Assembly: GCA_024500155.1 (NCBI GenBank)
Contig: CM044877.1
Span: forward strand, 30,441,001 to 30,505,000
Reading direction: 5' to 3'
DNA from: Chenopodium formosanum
Taxonomy: Eukaryota > Streptophyta > Magnoliopsida > Caryophyllales > Amaranthaceae
DNA: 64,000 bases
This document shows, one piece after another, positions 10,901-22,595 of this stretch. A program made the position numbers and the translations under genes. The notes below the pieces were generated by a model. It was given only the letters and a program-made list of their open reading frames with translations, was not told the DNA's origin and searched no databases. Position 1 is the stretch's first letter. Each line of letters opens with the position of its first letter.

Positions 10901-11388
10901 TGATTTGGGGTATTTAATACCCCCAAGTGGACCAATGAGAGAGCAACACGTGTCGCCCTGGGAGGCGTCAAATGGACCTCAGATGCGTAACACGTGTCAC
11001 TAATATATCCCTCATTTGAAATGGTAGCCTTCAAGGCCCAAACTTCAAGGGCGCCGCAAAACGACACTGCCCTAATCCCTAGGTCATCAAACCCTAAGGT
11101 AGGGCACATTTCCCAAGGTCCCTATAAATAGGGAAATTCCCCCCATTTATTTGGGCATGTTCCAATCATTACTAAGATGTCGTTATCAAGAAACAGACAG
11201 CACCTGAGCTTGGAATCTGAGCAGATAACTTAATTTCTGCACGTTCTGTTCCGAATCTATACTAAATTAATCTTCGGAGGCGGACCACCAACCATTCGGT
11301 GCTTCGTTTGTTTTGTATGTACATGCGTCCTTGGTGAATCCAGTCTTGACCTGTAACTCGCCCAAGGGACACAAAAAACGCCGAAACA
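10901..11388 (+). repeat. TAT1 5' LTR (488 bp)
   Basis: Begins TGATTTGGGG and ends CCGAAACA. It has a TATAAATA box at 11123-11130 and two G-box cores CACGTG at 10947-10952 and 10991-10996, both upstream of the TATA box. By eye it differs from the 3' LTR at about fifty aligned positions plus a few short indels, roughly 10 percent. Confidence 0.95.
10947..11130 (+). promoter_or_regulatory. TAT1 LTR promoter: paired G-boxes and TATA
   Basis: ACACGTGT cores at 10946-10953 and 10990-10997, about 44 bases apart, precede TATAAATA at 11123-11130. G-boxes bind bZIP and bHLH factors in plants. Binding here is inference. Both G-boxes are kept in the 3' LTR at 24417 and 24469. Confidence 0.7.
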
Positions 11389-11390
11389 TT

Positions 11391-11408
11391 TGGCGCCGTC
11401 TATGGAGA
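11391..11408 (+). other. TAT1 primer binding site
   Basis: TGGCGCCGTCTATGGAGA lies two bases after the LTR end, as expected for Tat elements. Confidence 0.88.
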
Positions 11409-11421
11409 GAGTACCTCTAAG

Positions 11422-11549
11422 ATGGCTTTAAAAGAGCAACCTGTGCCGCCTTTAGAGACCAATTGACCTTTGGAAGAAATAGTGGTCCAGACGGACCATA
11501 ACTCGGGTGACGATAGAGACATCGAAACCTATATGGCCCCAGACGGGTC
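11422..11549 (+). pseudogene. TAT1 gag start, cut by SL1
   Basis: An ATG at 11422 opens MALKEQPVPPLETN, followed by a TGA stop and then an open frame to the SL1 insertion. After SL1 and one TSD copy are removed, the frame continues without shift at 14058. That supports this as the gag N-terminus. Confidence 0.65.
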
Positions 11550-12869
11550 TGATTGAGGGTAAAAGTAGGTCGTTGGGACTACTAACCCTAACCAAATTAG
11601 AAATTTATAATACCTAAACTTACACTAAACTAGTTAGTGGCAAGTAAAGGGTCGAACCCAAAAGGACTAAGTGCATTAATTTGTGCCAACTAGACTAGTA
11701 GGAAAGGTTGTGAGATAGAGAGATATTAAACCAAACACTACAAAGAGAAATTAACTAAAACTAGGGAAAGTGGAATCCAATCACATCAATGTATTAAACA
11801 ACATCATACAAATAGATGAAAATGACCTCGATTAGGAATATCAACACATTTAACTCACTCTCGCACAATTAAGAATGTTAATTATCCTACTAAACTAATT
11901 CACTCTCGTGCAACTAGCCTAGCAAAGGTATGGAAGAATTTAGGGCTCTCAACCAACTCACTCTCGCACAATTGATTGAAAGCACAATTAAGAGCATAGA
12001 ATCGATTAGCTATAAAGATACTAATCCATAAAAACATCACCCATACACAATAATCAAGAAACAATTTCATACTAATCACAATCAATCTTTCAATTCATTA
12101 ATATAACCTTCATCCAATTCCCTAGAACAAGACCTAAGCTAACATAATTAAGAAAGACATGGAAAACAAGGTAAAATAAGAATAAAAACAAGATTAAACA
12201 AACAAACTAATTAATCTACTCAAATCAACAAAAAAAAAAAAGCAAAAACTAAGAATTAAGCAAAGAAATAAAGATGAGAGAAAGTTAGAAAATGCTCATT
12301 GAATAGATGAGAAGAAGTTCCACAAAGTTGCTTCTTCAACCTCTAAAAAAACTCCATGGAAATCTAAGCTTTCTCTCTCTACAACTACTCCTAAATTAGA
12401 GAGAGAGAATCCTAATCTAACCCTAAGATAGAGAAAATAAATTAGACAACTAATCTAAACTATCTAAAATAAAATGTTGATTGAGTGTTGTGAGAAAATA
12501 GCCCCAAAGGGGTATTTATAATACAAGTTAAATAAAAATAAAATAATAGAAAATAAATAGAAATAAAACTAAATAAAACAATTAAAATAACTAAACTAAA
12601 AACCAAAAAAAAAACAAAACTACAATAAAATAAAATAAAAAAAAATGAAAATGGGAAAAAGAAATCCCAAAACCCCCTAAACCCGTCCAAACCCATGAAA
12701 TCCCACCAGACCCCTTTCTCCTTCTTTTTCGAATATGGCTGCTCTCATTCTCCATCATCAATCAGCAAAAAATCATCATAATCACCACTGTAAATCAACA
12801 TCATCATCAAGCATCATCACATCGCAGCCGTCCGATTTTCATTAAAAGTCACGTGCGAAGCTCGTGAAA

Positions 12870-12928
12870 TGGTTCGGTCGAACCATGGGTTGGTGCGGTC
12901 GAACTACGAGATTGGTTCGGTCGAACCA
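12870..12928. repeat. Three 16-bp near-palindromes in SL1
   Basis: TGGTTCGGTCGAACCA occurs at 12870-12885 and 12913-12928, with a variant, TGGTGCGGTCGAACTA, at 12891-12906. Each is a 7-bp inverted repeat around GT, spaced 21-22 bases. They lie about 350 bases upstream of the LTR TATA box. Confidence 0.9.
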
Positions 12929-14029
12929 TGGGTGTGTTCGGCCACACCTCTTCAAATTACAAAACCTCAAAAGTTTCTGACTCGAACTTCGATCGAACTC
13001 TTATTGGGTTTGCTCGAACCCAATTGAACTTGAATTGCTCTGAATTTGCTCTATGTTTAGCTGATGCTTGTGCATTGATTGATTTCATGGCTGATTGTTG
13101 CAGGTGGACGATGTGGCTGGGTTATTAATTGATGTGCGTGGTTGATTGTGGTGGAGATGGAGCAGGGGAAATGGTGAGGCTGCTGCTTGGTGTCGGTGTT
13201 GTTGGGGCTGTGATAGGTGGGTACGTTTGATGGTGATTTTTGTGGCTGGTGGAAGGTGCGGTTGTGGGCTTATGGTGGAGTTTGGAATTCTGATTGGTGG
13301 TGTTGGTTGATACGGGTGATGTTGGTATTGTGAGGTGAGCAGGGGTTGCTGGTGGTTGTTGATGAGTGAATGGTGGTCGAAGGGGGCTGTGGGCTGGTTT
13401 GGTTGGTTGATGTGGTTTGGGTGGCTGCTGTGGCAGTGTGGTGGTGATTGCTGCAGTTTTGCATGGATGCTGTTTTGTGTGGTGAAGAGGGCAGCAGTGG
13501 TGGAGCTGGTGGTTGTTGTTGATGGTGTTGTGTTTGTTGCTGTTGGTGTTGGTGTTGTTGGGGGAAAGCAGGGAGCAGGGCAGTGTGGTGATTGTAGCTA
13601 GGACGGCTTGGAGCATGTTGTTTGACTCAATTCTCGGACCTTGAACCCGATTGACCAAGGACCCGAAAACACCTACAACCAAAAACAACACGAGGGGATT
13701 TTTAAAAAATAAAATAAAATAAAATAAGATAAATAAAGTAAAATAAAATAAGATAAATAAAGTAAAATAAAATGCTAAAACTAAATAAATAATAAAATTA
13801 AATGAAATAACATAAAATAAAGAAAACAAACTAGAAAATAAAAGAAAAATAAATAAAAAGAGAGAAACTAGGAATTAATAAAACTAAGTTAATCTAAATT
13901 AAACTAAAAACTACAAAATACTCAAATAAAAAGATAAAAGACGAGAATAAGCAAAATAATAGAAATAAAGGATAAAATGAGCTTAATTATTGAAACAAGC
14001 TGGGAATGTATTCAATAAACACCCCTAAA

Positions 14030-14047
14030 AGTGACATAAAAGTCACT
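14030..14047 (-). repeat. SL1 terminal hairpin
   Basis: AGTGAC-ATAAAA-GTCACT starts five bases inside the LTR end. SL2 has the same structure with a different base pair. Confidence 0.85.
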
Positions 14048-14057
14048 TATTAGGGTC

Positions 14058-16014
14058 ACTCATCTTTAAGCGCCTCCGTCACAAAGATAGGCGAGGGCGC
14101 AATTCTAAACAGGCGGGTCCTAGCAGGCCCCCTGGATAACCGAGTAAGCCTTTAGGGCAGCCGGCTGATCCCTCCCAGGCGGCAGGATCAGCCCCAATCA
14201 CCCGCGATGAGCTCATGAAGTTCATGAGCAGCCTAAAGGGTGAAATTAAGGGTCTGATCAACAAGCGGTCGACTGCTCCTAGAAAGGAATAGCCGACCAC
14301 AAAGCCTGCTCAATCTGGAAAGCAAAAGTCAATCTGACACCAACATCCGACTCTCCATCCTACTCCAAAGGAGAAGGCTCGGCCTCAGTTTGACATTTCA
14401 AGACTCCGTTTCCCAGAAATGGTGACAAGAAAATCCATCCAGCATGTACAGCCGGATGGTAGCAAAAAATCCTTTCCTGATGCTTGTTAGTACATCGACC
14501 AGCTAAGGACTCATCAGCTGTCGGAGTCGGCTTCTACGTCGACTTATCACGATAGCTTTCAGAATACCTCTATGACGAATTCTCCTTCTGTACCGGGGAC
14601 TCCATTAAGCGGCCCCCTCGTATAGTTTGGGCCCCATATAATTAACTCGGCACAGTATATGGCCCAACAACTATACCGACCGCCTGTTTTCCCTACATCC
14701 AGCCCGCCTTCTTCGGAGGACATGCGACATACAGCTACCAGCCTTTGGACTGGAAGCTTTGGCTACAAAACCTTGGGGAACAACCCTCTGCATTCTCTAG
14801 GGAAATAGCTGAGGCTGAACAGCCAACCAAGGTTAAAAATATAATTGTTGGGACCTATGATGATACCTCCAACCCAGAAGACCACCTATTGGCATACACC
14901 CACCTCATGTACCTACAGGGTTTGGATGATGCCGCTTAGTGTCGATGATTTTTAGCAACTCTGAAGGGCATAGCTCAGCAATGGTTCGGTAATTTGCCGG
15001 TTAGTTGCATTAACAGCTTCAAGACGCTTACGTTCTTATTTTTTTCTAACTTCTATATGAACATCCCTGCAAAGAAAACGAGCCTTGATCTAGGCCATGT
15101 GCAGCAGGGAGATAGAGAGAGGCTGCGATCATACGTCAGGCGGTTCAATCTAGTGAGAATACAGATCCAAGGACTGTCTAACGAAGTGGCTTATACAGAC
15201 TTTTTCAAAGGAGAAGGACGAGCCGACTTTCAAGTTCGAACTTGTCCGCAAGAAAATCTTCACCCTCTAAGGATCCTCGATGGATGCGGACGCCTACATA
15301 CAGGCGACCGAGCTCTACTTCACCAATAAACTGTCGAACTCCAAGAAGTCTTCTCGACAGAAGGAGAGTTAGCCTGCTCAGCCGCCTCTAAAACCAAAAG
15401 AGAGCAAAAAGAAAAAATTGATATGGGAGGTTGATAACTCTGATCAGCTGATCCAAAAGAAAAATAAAGAGTGCAAGCCGTACGTCCCAAGGTACGAGTT
15501 CCACAAAGACAACTACTCTATCCTCATGGAGATAAAGGATCGGCTGACTCTTAAGAAGCCGATTCCTATGAAATGTGCCGCTAAAAATCGAAACAAGAAT
15601 AAGCACTGTCACTATCATGAGGATGTCGGCCATGACAGAAACCACTGCTTTAGCTTCAAGCGGACGCTTAATCTTTTGGCCGACAAAGGAGCGCTGAAAT
15701 CCTATGTGAAGTCCAAAGTAACTTTGAAATCGAATCCGGGGCAGTCAAGCAAAAAGACTCCCCAATCTACTATCAGCTCTAAAACGGACGAGGATTCGGT
15801 CTATACGATAGTAGGCGGATCCGCCGGAGGTGGCCTAACCATCAGGGGTAACAAGGACCATCTGATGAGGGTGAAGATGGTCCATTATGTTGATGAGGGA
15901 CAGGCGGCCAGCACATTCGCCTTCCCTGAAGTCATCGTCACCGAAAAGGACAGAGGAAAAGTCCGTCGACCGCATGATGACCCTGTTCTCATAGAATGTA
16001 AAGTGGCCAACTAG
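14058..16014 (+). pseudogene. TAT1 gag (capsid, nucleocapsid)
   Basis: The capsid core lies at 14745-15230: an EDHLLAYTHLMYLQG block, GIAQQWFGNLP, SFKTLTFLFFSNF and GDRERLRSYVRRFN. The frame changes before 14745 and again near 15205-15225, the second change restoring the first frame. YIQATELYFTN follows. A zinc knuckle, KHCHYHEDVGHDRNHCFSFK, lies near 15600-15660 within the open stretch 15418-16011. A single TAG at 16012-16014 separates it from protease in the same frame. Gag would package the element RNA. Stops and frameshifts abolish it. Confidence 0.87.
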
Positions 16015-16542
16015 TTGGTTAGTCGTATCCTGATTGACACAGGAAGCTCCTCAGACATCATCAGCTGCAAATGTCTATCCAATCTCAAGTACAAACCGGA
16101 TAGCATGATTGATGTCTCCCATCCCCTTGTAGGTTTTGGGGGAGGAGTTGTCCATACAGTCGGACACATTGATTTGCCCATCCAGCTGGGGCAGAAAGGT
16201 AACAGTCGGCACATGACCATCCGATTCCTGGTGGTCGAAGAGATGATCGCCTACAATCTTATCCTTGGCCGACCCACTCTTAACGAGGGCAAGACTGTCA
16301 TTATTCCTGCTCTCATGCTTGTAAAGTATGAAAAGGATGATGGAACCCTTGACTCTCTAAACGGGGACCAGAAGACGGCCCGAGAATGCTATTTCTCGGA
16401 CGTCAAGCCTGCGACATCTATAGCGGGTCAGGGCAAAGAGCCAATAGACCTTGATGATTTCAAGGATGATCATCCGACCCCACTAGTTGCTAAGAAAAGA
16501 AAGCATGATCTGTTGGTGGTGGTAAAAAAAGAAAAGCAATAG
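16015..16542 (+). pseudogene. TAT1 aspartic protease
   Basis: Open for 175 residues with the active site ILIDTGSSSDIISCKCL near residues 4-20 and a flap region ending in YNLILGRPTLN. This is a retroviral-type aspartic protease domain of Tat elements. It follows gag after one in-frame TAG and continues into an acidic linker before RT. The domain itself looks intact; only the reading-through is broken. Confidence 0.88.
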
Positions 16543-17640
16543 CAATCACTGACCGGGGAGCGGTCAGATGACCTCCGTCTCTAGCCAGCTGGTGAAAACA
16601 TTGATATTCCTCTAGACGACAGTCGGCCAAAGCGAAATGTTAAGGTGGGGACAGCTGCTTTTGATAAGTTAGGTGTAAGTTCGCACCAAATGCTGAAAGA
16701 ATTCAAATACATCTTTGCCTTTGAAGTGGAAGAGATGTCAGGCATCAGCCCGGATCTTGTTGTCCACAAACTCGCTGTGGATCCTAAAAAGAAGCCTATT
16801 CGGCAAAAGAAAAGAAACCATGGCGAGGAGAGAAGTTAGCGGCAGCCGCCAAAGTAAAAAAGCTGTTAGACGCTATGTTCATTTGGCAATGTAACTTCCC
16901 TGATTGGGTTGCAAATATTGTGCTTGTAAAGAAGCCGAATGGTACCTGGCGCATTTGTGTGGATTACACCGACTTATACAAAGCATGTCCTAAGGATAGC
17001 TATTCACTTCCATAGATTGATAGTCTTGTCGACTCTACAGCCGGAAATGCCTTGATGGGCTTCATGGATGCCTATTCAGGCTTCCATCAGATTCCCCCGT
17101 GGAAAAAAGATTAAGAAAAGACGACATTCGTCACTAATCACGGGTTATTATGTTACAATGTGATGCCGTTTGATTTGTGGAATGCGCATGCTACTTTCCA
17201 ACGCATGATTAATACAGTCTTCATTAATCAAATTAGGAGGAATGTTGAAACGTACATTTATGACATGATAGTCAAATCCAAACAGCAGGCGGATTACCTT
17301 GCTGACCTCCGAGAAACATTCGCCACACTCAGGCGGCACAAGGTCATGCTTAATCTAAAAAAGTGTGTCATTGGTGTTGAGTCTGGGAAGTTTCTCGAAT
17401 TCATGATTGACCAAAGGGGGATAGAGGCCAACCCTTAAAAAATACAGGCGGTAACCGACATGAAGTCGCTCCATATTGTGAAGGAAGTCCAAAAATTAAT
17501 CGGTAGTTTGGCAGCTTTGGGAAGATTTTACAGTCGGTCAGGAGACAAGTGCCTTTACTTCTTCCAGGCGATCAGGAAGAAGATTAGATTTGAATGGGGG
17601 GATGATGTCGAGGCGGCCTTCTAAAATCTGAAAACACATC
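16543..17640 (+). pseudogene. TAT1 reverse transcriptase
   Basis: Visible blocks are ISPDLVVHKLAVDP, FPDWVANIVLVKKPNGTWR, ICVDYTDLYKACPKDSY, MDAYSGFHQI, EKTTFVTNHG and MPFDLWNAHATFQRMIN. The active-site box at 17253-17264 reads Tyr-Ile-Tyr-Asp, whereas YIDD is expected, so the first catalytic aspartate is lost. QADYLADLRETF and VMLNLKKCVIGV follow. Several TAA and TAG stops interrupt it; most sit where the family has glutamine or glutamate. The copy cannot make active enzyme. Confidence 0.9.
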
Positions 17641-18065
17641 TGCACTCTTTGCCAAGGTTGGTCAGCCCCTTGCCCAAAGAGACGCTCTATATGTATCTGG
17701 CTGTCTTAGATGATGCCCTCAGTGCCGTTCTCTTAGCTGAAAGAGATGACATCCAGCTCCCGATCTACTTCATTAGCCACGTTCCTAGAAACGCGGAACT
17801 ACGGTACCCCATGGTCAAAAAATTTGGTCTCGCCCTTTACATGGCTGTCAAGAAGTTGAAGCCTTAGTTCTTGGCACATGCGGTCACGGTCTACACTGAC
17901 CAACCGATCAAGCGGCCAATGACAACCCTGGAATACACTGGCCGAATGCTCAAATGGGCTATTAAGTTGCTGGTACTAGAAATCACTTTTAAACCAAGGA
18001 AGGCAATATAGGGGGCAAGCATTCGTCGACTTTATTATTGAAATGAAAGGCCGGCTAAGCCGGAC
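17641..18065 (+). pseudogene. TAT1 RNase H (first)
   Basis: The classical Ty3 RNase H follows RT: LYMYLAVLDDALSAVLLAER, PIYFISHVPRNAELRYP and TVYTDQPIKRPM. Stops occur at 17865-17867 and near 18010. The next domain is a second, archaeal-type RNase H, the arrangement known from the Tat lineage. Confidence 0.82.
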
Positions 18066-18480
18066 AATATTAATTAGGTTTGGAAAGTGTATGCGAATGG
18101 GAGTTCCGTGATGAATGGCTGTGGTGTAGGCGTAATTTATCAGTCTCCTGAGGGGGACAAATATGAATATGCACTACGGTTCAAGTTCCAGGCCTCAAAC
18201 AATGAGGCCGAGTACGAAGCCCTACTAGCCTGCATCCGGATGTGCAAAGCGGCAGGGGGCACAAAAATTGACGCCTGCTTTGACTCCCAACTGGTCATTA
18301 GCCAGTACAATGGTTTCTATGAGGCCACCCATCCAGTTATGATCAAATATTTGCAGGCGGTAAGAGATGAAGTTGGGACACTTGAAAACTTCAATCTAAG
18401 TCAAGTGCCCAGATCAGCAAACAATCAGGCGGATGCTCTAACAAAACTAGCGTCATCCGCCTCCTGTGAAACGTCTCAGT
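18066..18480 (+). pseudogene. TAT1 second (archaeal-type) RNase H
   Basis: Reads WKVYANGSSVMNGCGVGVI, then NNEAEYEALLACI, CFDSQLVISQYNG and SANNQADALTKLASSAS. The first catalytic aspartate, expected in VYVDGSS, is Asn here (AAT). The remaining acidic residues are present. The related TAT-old copy still has Asp at this position. The domain is continuous with integrase in one open frame, 18087-19175. Confidence 0.87.
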
Positions 18481-19817
18481 CAGTCTTCTGGGAAGTCATG
18501 GAAAAAAGAAGTATATCTGATGAAGACCCCATTGGAGTACTTGACCGAAGCTCTACCTGGATGGACATCATCCGGGCATATCTTATAGACGGCATCCTCC
18601 CAAATTCACCTAAAGAGGCGGCCGTGCTGAAGAAGCGGGCTGTAAGCTTTGAAATGAGACAAGGAGAGCTTTTTAAATTAGGTTTCCTGAAGCCTCTTTT
18701 GAAGTGTGTGACCCCAAAAAAGGGGCAAGAAGTTCTTGAAGAATTGCATGCCGGATATTGTGCCTCTCATGTAGGCGGCAGATCCTTAGTTGTCAGGGCA
18801 AGGTGGCATTACTTTTGGCCTACCCTTGAGGCAGATGCTATAGAGATGGTTAAAAAATGCGACAAGTGTAAAAAATTTGGCAAGCTAATCCATCGTCCGG
18901 CCACCGACCTGATGGCAATCCACAGTCTAATACCGTTTTCTAAATGGGGCATGGACATCCTGGGCCCATATACGGCTGCTCCTGGTGGCAAGCGCTACAT
19001 CTTAGTGGCTATGGACTACTTTACCAAATGGGTAGAGGCAGAGGCGGTCAAAAACATCAAGACAAAGGAAGTCATTTCCTTCATCTGGAAGAATATCATC
19101 ACCCGTTTTAGGGTGCCTATGTTTATGGTTTTTGACAATGGTCCTCAGTTTGAGACCCCTCAACTAAAGACTTAGCTCGGAGATCAGGGGATCTCCAAAT
19201 ATTTCGCATCAGTCGGTCGACCCCAAGCAAACGGCCAAGTCGAAGCCTTCAACAAGTTAATCTCAAAAGGCATAGAAAAGAAAATCGAAAGAGCTGGCGG
19301 CCTATGGGCGGATGAATTACCACACGTCCTATGGCCCATCAGAACAACAGCGAAAGGGGTAACCGGATAAACCCCATTTCTCATGGTGTGTAGGGAAGAA
19401 GTTGTCTTGCCCATTGAACACTATGAGCCGACTCTTCGGATTATGCTATATGATGAAGATGCAAACTGGGAAGCCATGCGCCTGGCATTGGACTCACTCC
19501 TAGAGCGCAGGGGCAATGCTGCCTTGCGCCATGAGATCTGCCTCTAGAGAATGACTCGGGCCTACAACAAAAGAGTACACAAGCGCCCTTTAAAAGTTGG
19601 GGACTTTGTGTTACGGAAAATGGAGGCAGTCGGTAGGGCAAATGAGCAAGGGAAGCTAACCCCAAATTGGGAAGGCCCCTACCAAATCTATGAAGAAGTA
19701 AGAGGCGGCACCTACCGCCTGGAAACACCATACGGCAGGAAGCTACCTAGAACCTGGAATGTAGATAACTTAAAGAAGTATTACTTTGGAAATTTTGTAA
19801 AGTTTTTGACCTGTTAA
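18481..19817 (+). pseudogene. TAT1 integrase and C-terminal domain
   Basis: The zinc domain is LHAGYCASHVGG with CDKCKKF. The core has Asp in KWGMDILGPY, Asp in VFDNGPQFE and Glu in ANGQVEAFNKL. A stop at 19173-19175 follows TPQLKT, another sits at 19368-19370 and a TAG lies before 19551. The C-terminal part 19551-19816 (AYNKRVHKRPLKVGDFVLRK, NWEGPYQIYEEVRGGTYRL, NVDNLKKYYF) is the DNA-binding tail of Tat integrases. All parts share one frame, so only point stops disable it. Confidence 0.9.
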
Positions 19818-21170
19818 TGAAATTTTGCCTTCATTTCATACTTGTCTTTATTTACTTTATTTTGAGTATCGACTGCACAAAGTGCAGAAAGATCATGCTG
19901 ACAACAATGAAGGATGCCGCCTGCATTATGTGCCGACGGATCCTACTAACCTTTTATAGTTCCGACTGCATAATGTGCAGATAGACTTATTTATAACTAC
20001 TAACGATGCTTGAACATCGCCTGCACAATGTGCAGACGGACAACGTCGAGATTTTATGAGCTATCGCCTGCACAATGTGCAGACGGCCTAGTACGCTTTA
20101 AAACTTAAAATTGTTAAGGGATCGTCTGCCCCAACATTAGATACCCAATATCCTTAAGAAAGGACCCAATTGCACCAAAGCAGTCGTCTCAAAACTTATT
20201 AAATCCTTAAGCTAAGTTAATAACTTAGCAGCTATTTATTCTTTATTCAATTTTTAAGCTAAGTCAATGACTTAATGGCTATTTACTCGTTAAAAGAGGC
20301 CAATGGTCAGATGATCATTATTTAGACTACCGTCTACTCCAACATGAGTACGACTGTCTTCTCCAACATGAGTCAGACAACCGGCGACGTCCATTCGCGC
20401 GAATTTGTCGAGGAGAAGAATCTCCTATTTGGGTGGCACATTGCTCTACGAATAGAACAAGTGGCCCTACCCGAATGCGCTAAGGTAGCGCTCGCAGTCG
20501 TTTGATTTAATCTGATTTGAAATCTAAAAAGCGTTGAGTTTTTCGGCTGTTTTAGCACAGGCGACAAACGACTACTGTTTCATATTAGAGGCTACCTTAC
20601 CGCCTGTTTTGCTATGGGGCAAGGCATGCGGACAATCCTTTTTTCAACAAACATGCTAAGTCAAAAAACTTAGCGGCTTTTCTATATTTCACGAGGCCTT
20701 TGGACGGATGCATTCAAGAAACTGTTTGCTCTACATGGCCGACTGTCGCTTGGTTTTGGGTAATTACCATAGTGATTAATTGACTTAGAAACAATTCATA
20801 CTCTTTAAGTATCAAAAATTTCTAAGTCAATCAATCCACTTAACCGAAACCAACTGACATCCGGCCAGGGGTAAGAACATTCGCTTACTATACAAATTAA
20901 AATACTTAGCCAAAAATTCTATGCATGAAAATTAAAAGCTTTAAATTCTTTAAAGCACAAACACCAATATGAATAAAACCGATCAAACAACCGGATGCTT
21001 CATAAATAAATAAAACAGTCGTCAAACTAGACGACTGTAAATGTTAGCTGGCAAAGAAGAAATTGTCAAATCACCCGACCCCTCAGTCGGTAAAATACAT
21101 GATTACTCAGCACGCAGCTGGAAAAGCAAAATACTTGGCCATTCGGCCGCAGAAAAAGAAAACTTAAAAC
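19818..21170 (+). other. TAT1 3' non-coding region rich in hairpins
   Basis: No sense coding sequence. It contains five palindromic repeats (19873-20082), two GCTAAGT hairpins (20211-20229; 20258-20274), a third at 20654-20673, and a 12-bp stem TTGACTTAGAAA/TTTCTAAGTCAA at 20080-plus-700, that is 20780-20791 and 20819-20830. A short repeat, CTCCAACATGAGT, occurs twice near 20336-20370. Confidence 0.75.
19873..20082. repeat. Tandem palindromic repeats in TAT1 3' region
   Basis: The word CTGCACAATGTGCAG or a close variant occurs at 19873, 19921, 19966, 20021 and 20068, spaced 45-55 bases. The last two are identical and end in AGACGG. Retand elements are known to carry amplified tandem repeats in this position. 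The corresponding place in TAT-old (near 30158) shows at most one degenerate unit. Confidence 0.9.
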
Positions 21171-21857
21171 TTAAAGATCAGGGAAGTTTCTCAGCATTGG
21201 CATTCACCTTGTCCTTTGGCTCCTGCTGCTTTGTCTCTTCATCCTCCCCCTGATCATCCTCCTCGTCCTCAGAAGACGAGTCATCTGATGAGTCGGACCC
21301 CTCCTTGGCGTCTTTAGCAGCCGCCTCCTCAGCTTCCCTCAGGAGTCTTGCATTGAACTCGTCATTTGCCTTATCAGACTGAACCTTCCAAGTTTGATAA
21401 TTGGTTGACGGCTGCATAGCTGTCCAGGCCGTGCGCATGATGGGTTTGTTGTCATCCATCATTTGTTTGACTAGGGTCTGTTTTTCCTCCTCTATTAGAG
21501 AACTATATTAGGTCCAGAGTTGGGTTTCTTGGTTCTACAGCCGCCCTCTAAGTCTCTTGGCCGTCCCCCTAAGGTTATCTGCCTTGTTTACGCCTCTTAG
21601 AGGGGCTCTAGCTTCTCCTTGAGGGCCTTGACCTCATTCTGGAGTTCCTTGACCTACCGCCTCGCTGCGTCAAAGTTCTACTAGACTTGTTGATTTGCTG
21701 ACGCCTGGGAATACAACATATCAAGTGTCAGAATCTAATTTTGAGCAATCTCAAACTGAGCCTTGTCCAAGGAAGAGGTGGCCCGAGCATTCGCTGCCTT
21801 TACCTCTCTAGTCTTGTCATTGAGTGGCTTTTTAAGACCAGTCACGCACAGCATAGC

Positions 21858-21935
21858 CTGCAGTCGGCCAAAACAAAAGAACAATTAGAAATCATTCGGT
21901 AAAGACATCAATCACGTCAAAAGACAAAGTCTTAC
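21858..21935 (-). other. Candidate intron in antisense gene (78 bp)
   Basis: Minus strand: donor GAG|GTAAGACTTTG at 21935, acceptor GCCGACTGCAG at 21858. The donor fits the plant consensus well. Confidence 0.6.
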
Positions 21936-22024
21936 CTCGTAGAGAAACGTTAGTATGGCGTCAAGATCTAGGGAGAGTCCGCCTTATCATCAAGATCAAG
22001 CGTCCCAAGCCTTTGCTTGGCCAT

Positions 22025-22146
22025 CTGAAGGAGAGTCGGCCTCGCTAGAGCATATGTCAATACAAGTACAATAAAATAAGAACTTTGAAAAGACAATGGC
22101 ATTTCTTAACATTGAAAGAGTATGGCCGGATGGCTAGATGAGTTAC
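22025..22146 (-). other. Candidate intron in antisense gene (122 bp)
   Basis: Minus strand: donor GAAG|GTAACTCATC at 22146, acceptor CTCTCCTTCAG at 22025 preceded by a pyrimidine tract. Confidence 0.55.
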
Positions 22147-22595
22147 CTTCCTCTCCCCCTGTGGCTTCACTGTCGCCTGCTGCGCCGACAACAGTGGTGA
22201 GTGGCTGCTTGCCACTCTTCGACACTCTTGATGGAGCGTCCAGCTTGGATGGAGTGTTAGTAGGGGAAGAGGCCCCTGTTCCCTTTTTTTTGGCTTAGTT
22301 GCAATATGCTTCTTGCGGCTTTGCGAAACATCGCCAGTCTACTGCTTACGCAGCTTGGGATCTGGCTGTGAGGTGGGGGCAAGCTTTGATGAGACACCCT
22401 GCAAAGAGTTCACATGTAAGATCTTGTGAAAAATTCCATTCGGTGGAAATTCATTTGAAAAATTCCAAGTTAAACAAATTGTTAACTGAGGAGTGTCGCC
22501 TGGCGACTGCTCTTCCGAGCGTTTGAGGTTCGCACGGTAAAAGGCAGCAGAGGCAGCCGGCTTCTTGTGTCTAGGAAGCTTTGTCATTGCTATGT

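Larger units (their letters stand above)
11550..14052 (-). mobile_element. SL1: solo LTR (2503 bp), TSD GGGTC
   Basis: Flanked by GGGTC at 11545-11549 and 14053-14057. In LTR orientation (minus) it starts TAATAAGTGAC (mutated from TG) and ends CCCTCAATCA. A hairpin sits at the LTR start, a TATAAATA box at 12513-12520 (minus), three palindromes at 12870-12928, and a long purine/pyrimidine-biased tract at 13125-13600. There is no internal domain, so it is a recombined solo LTR. It matches SL2, SL3 and SL0 in layout. The long minus-strand ORF at 13125-13829 is low-complexity and not credible as a gene. Confidence 0.9.

Noticed and set aside
12870..12928. CRISPR-like repeat array
   Set aside because: Only three 16-bp palindromes with spacers of 5-6 bases, inside a plant LTR.
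13125..13829. 234-aa minus-strand ORF
   Set aside because: Low-complexity Thr/Pro/His-rich tail and Phe/Leu-rich head, lying in the U3-like GT-rich tract of SL1. A matching tract in SL3 gives different spurious ORFs.
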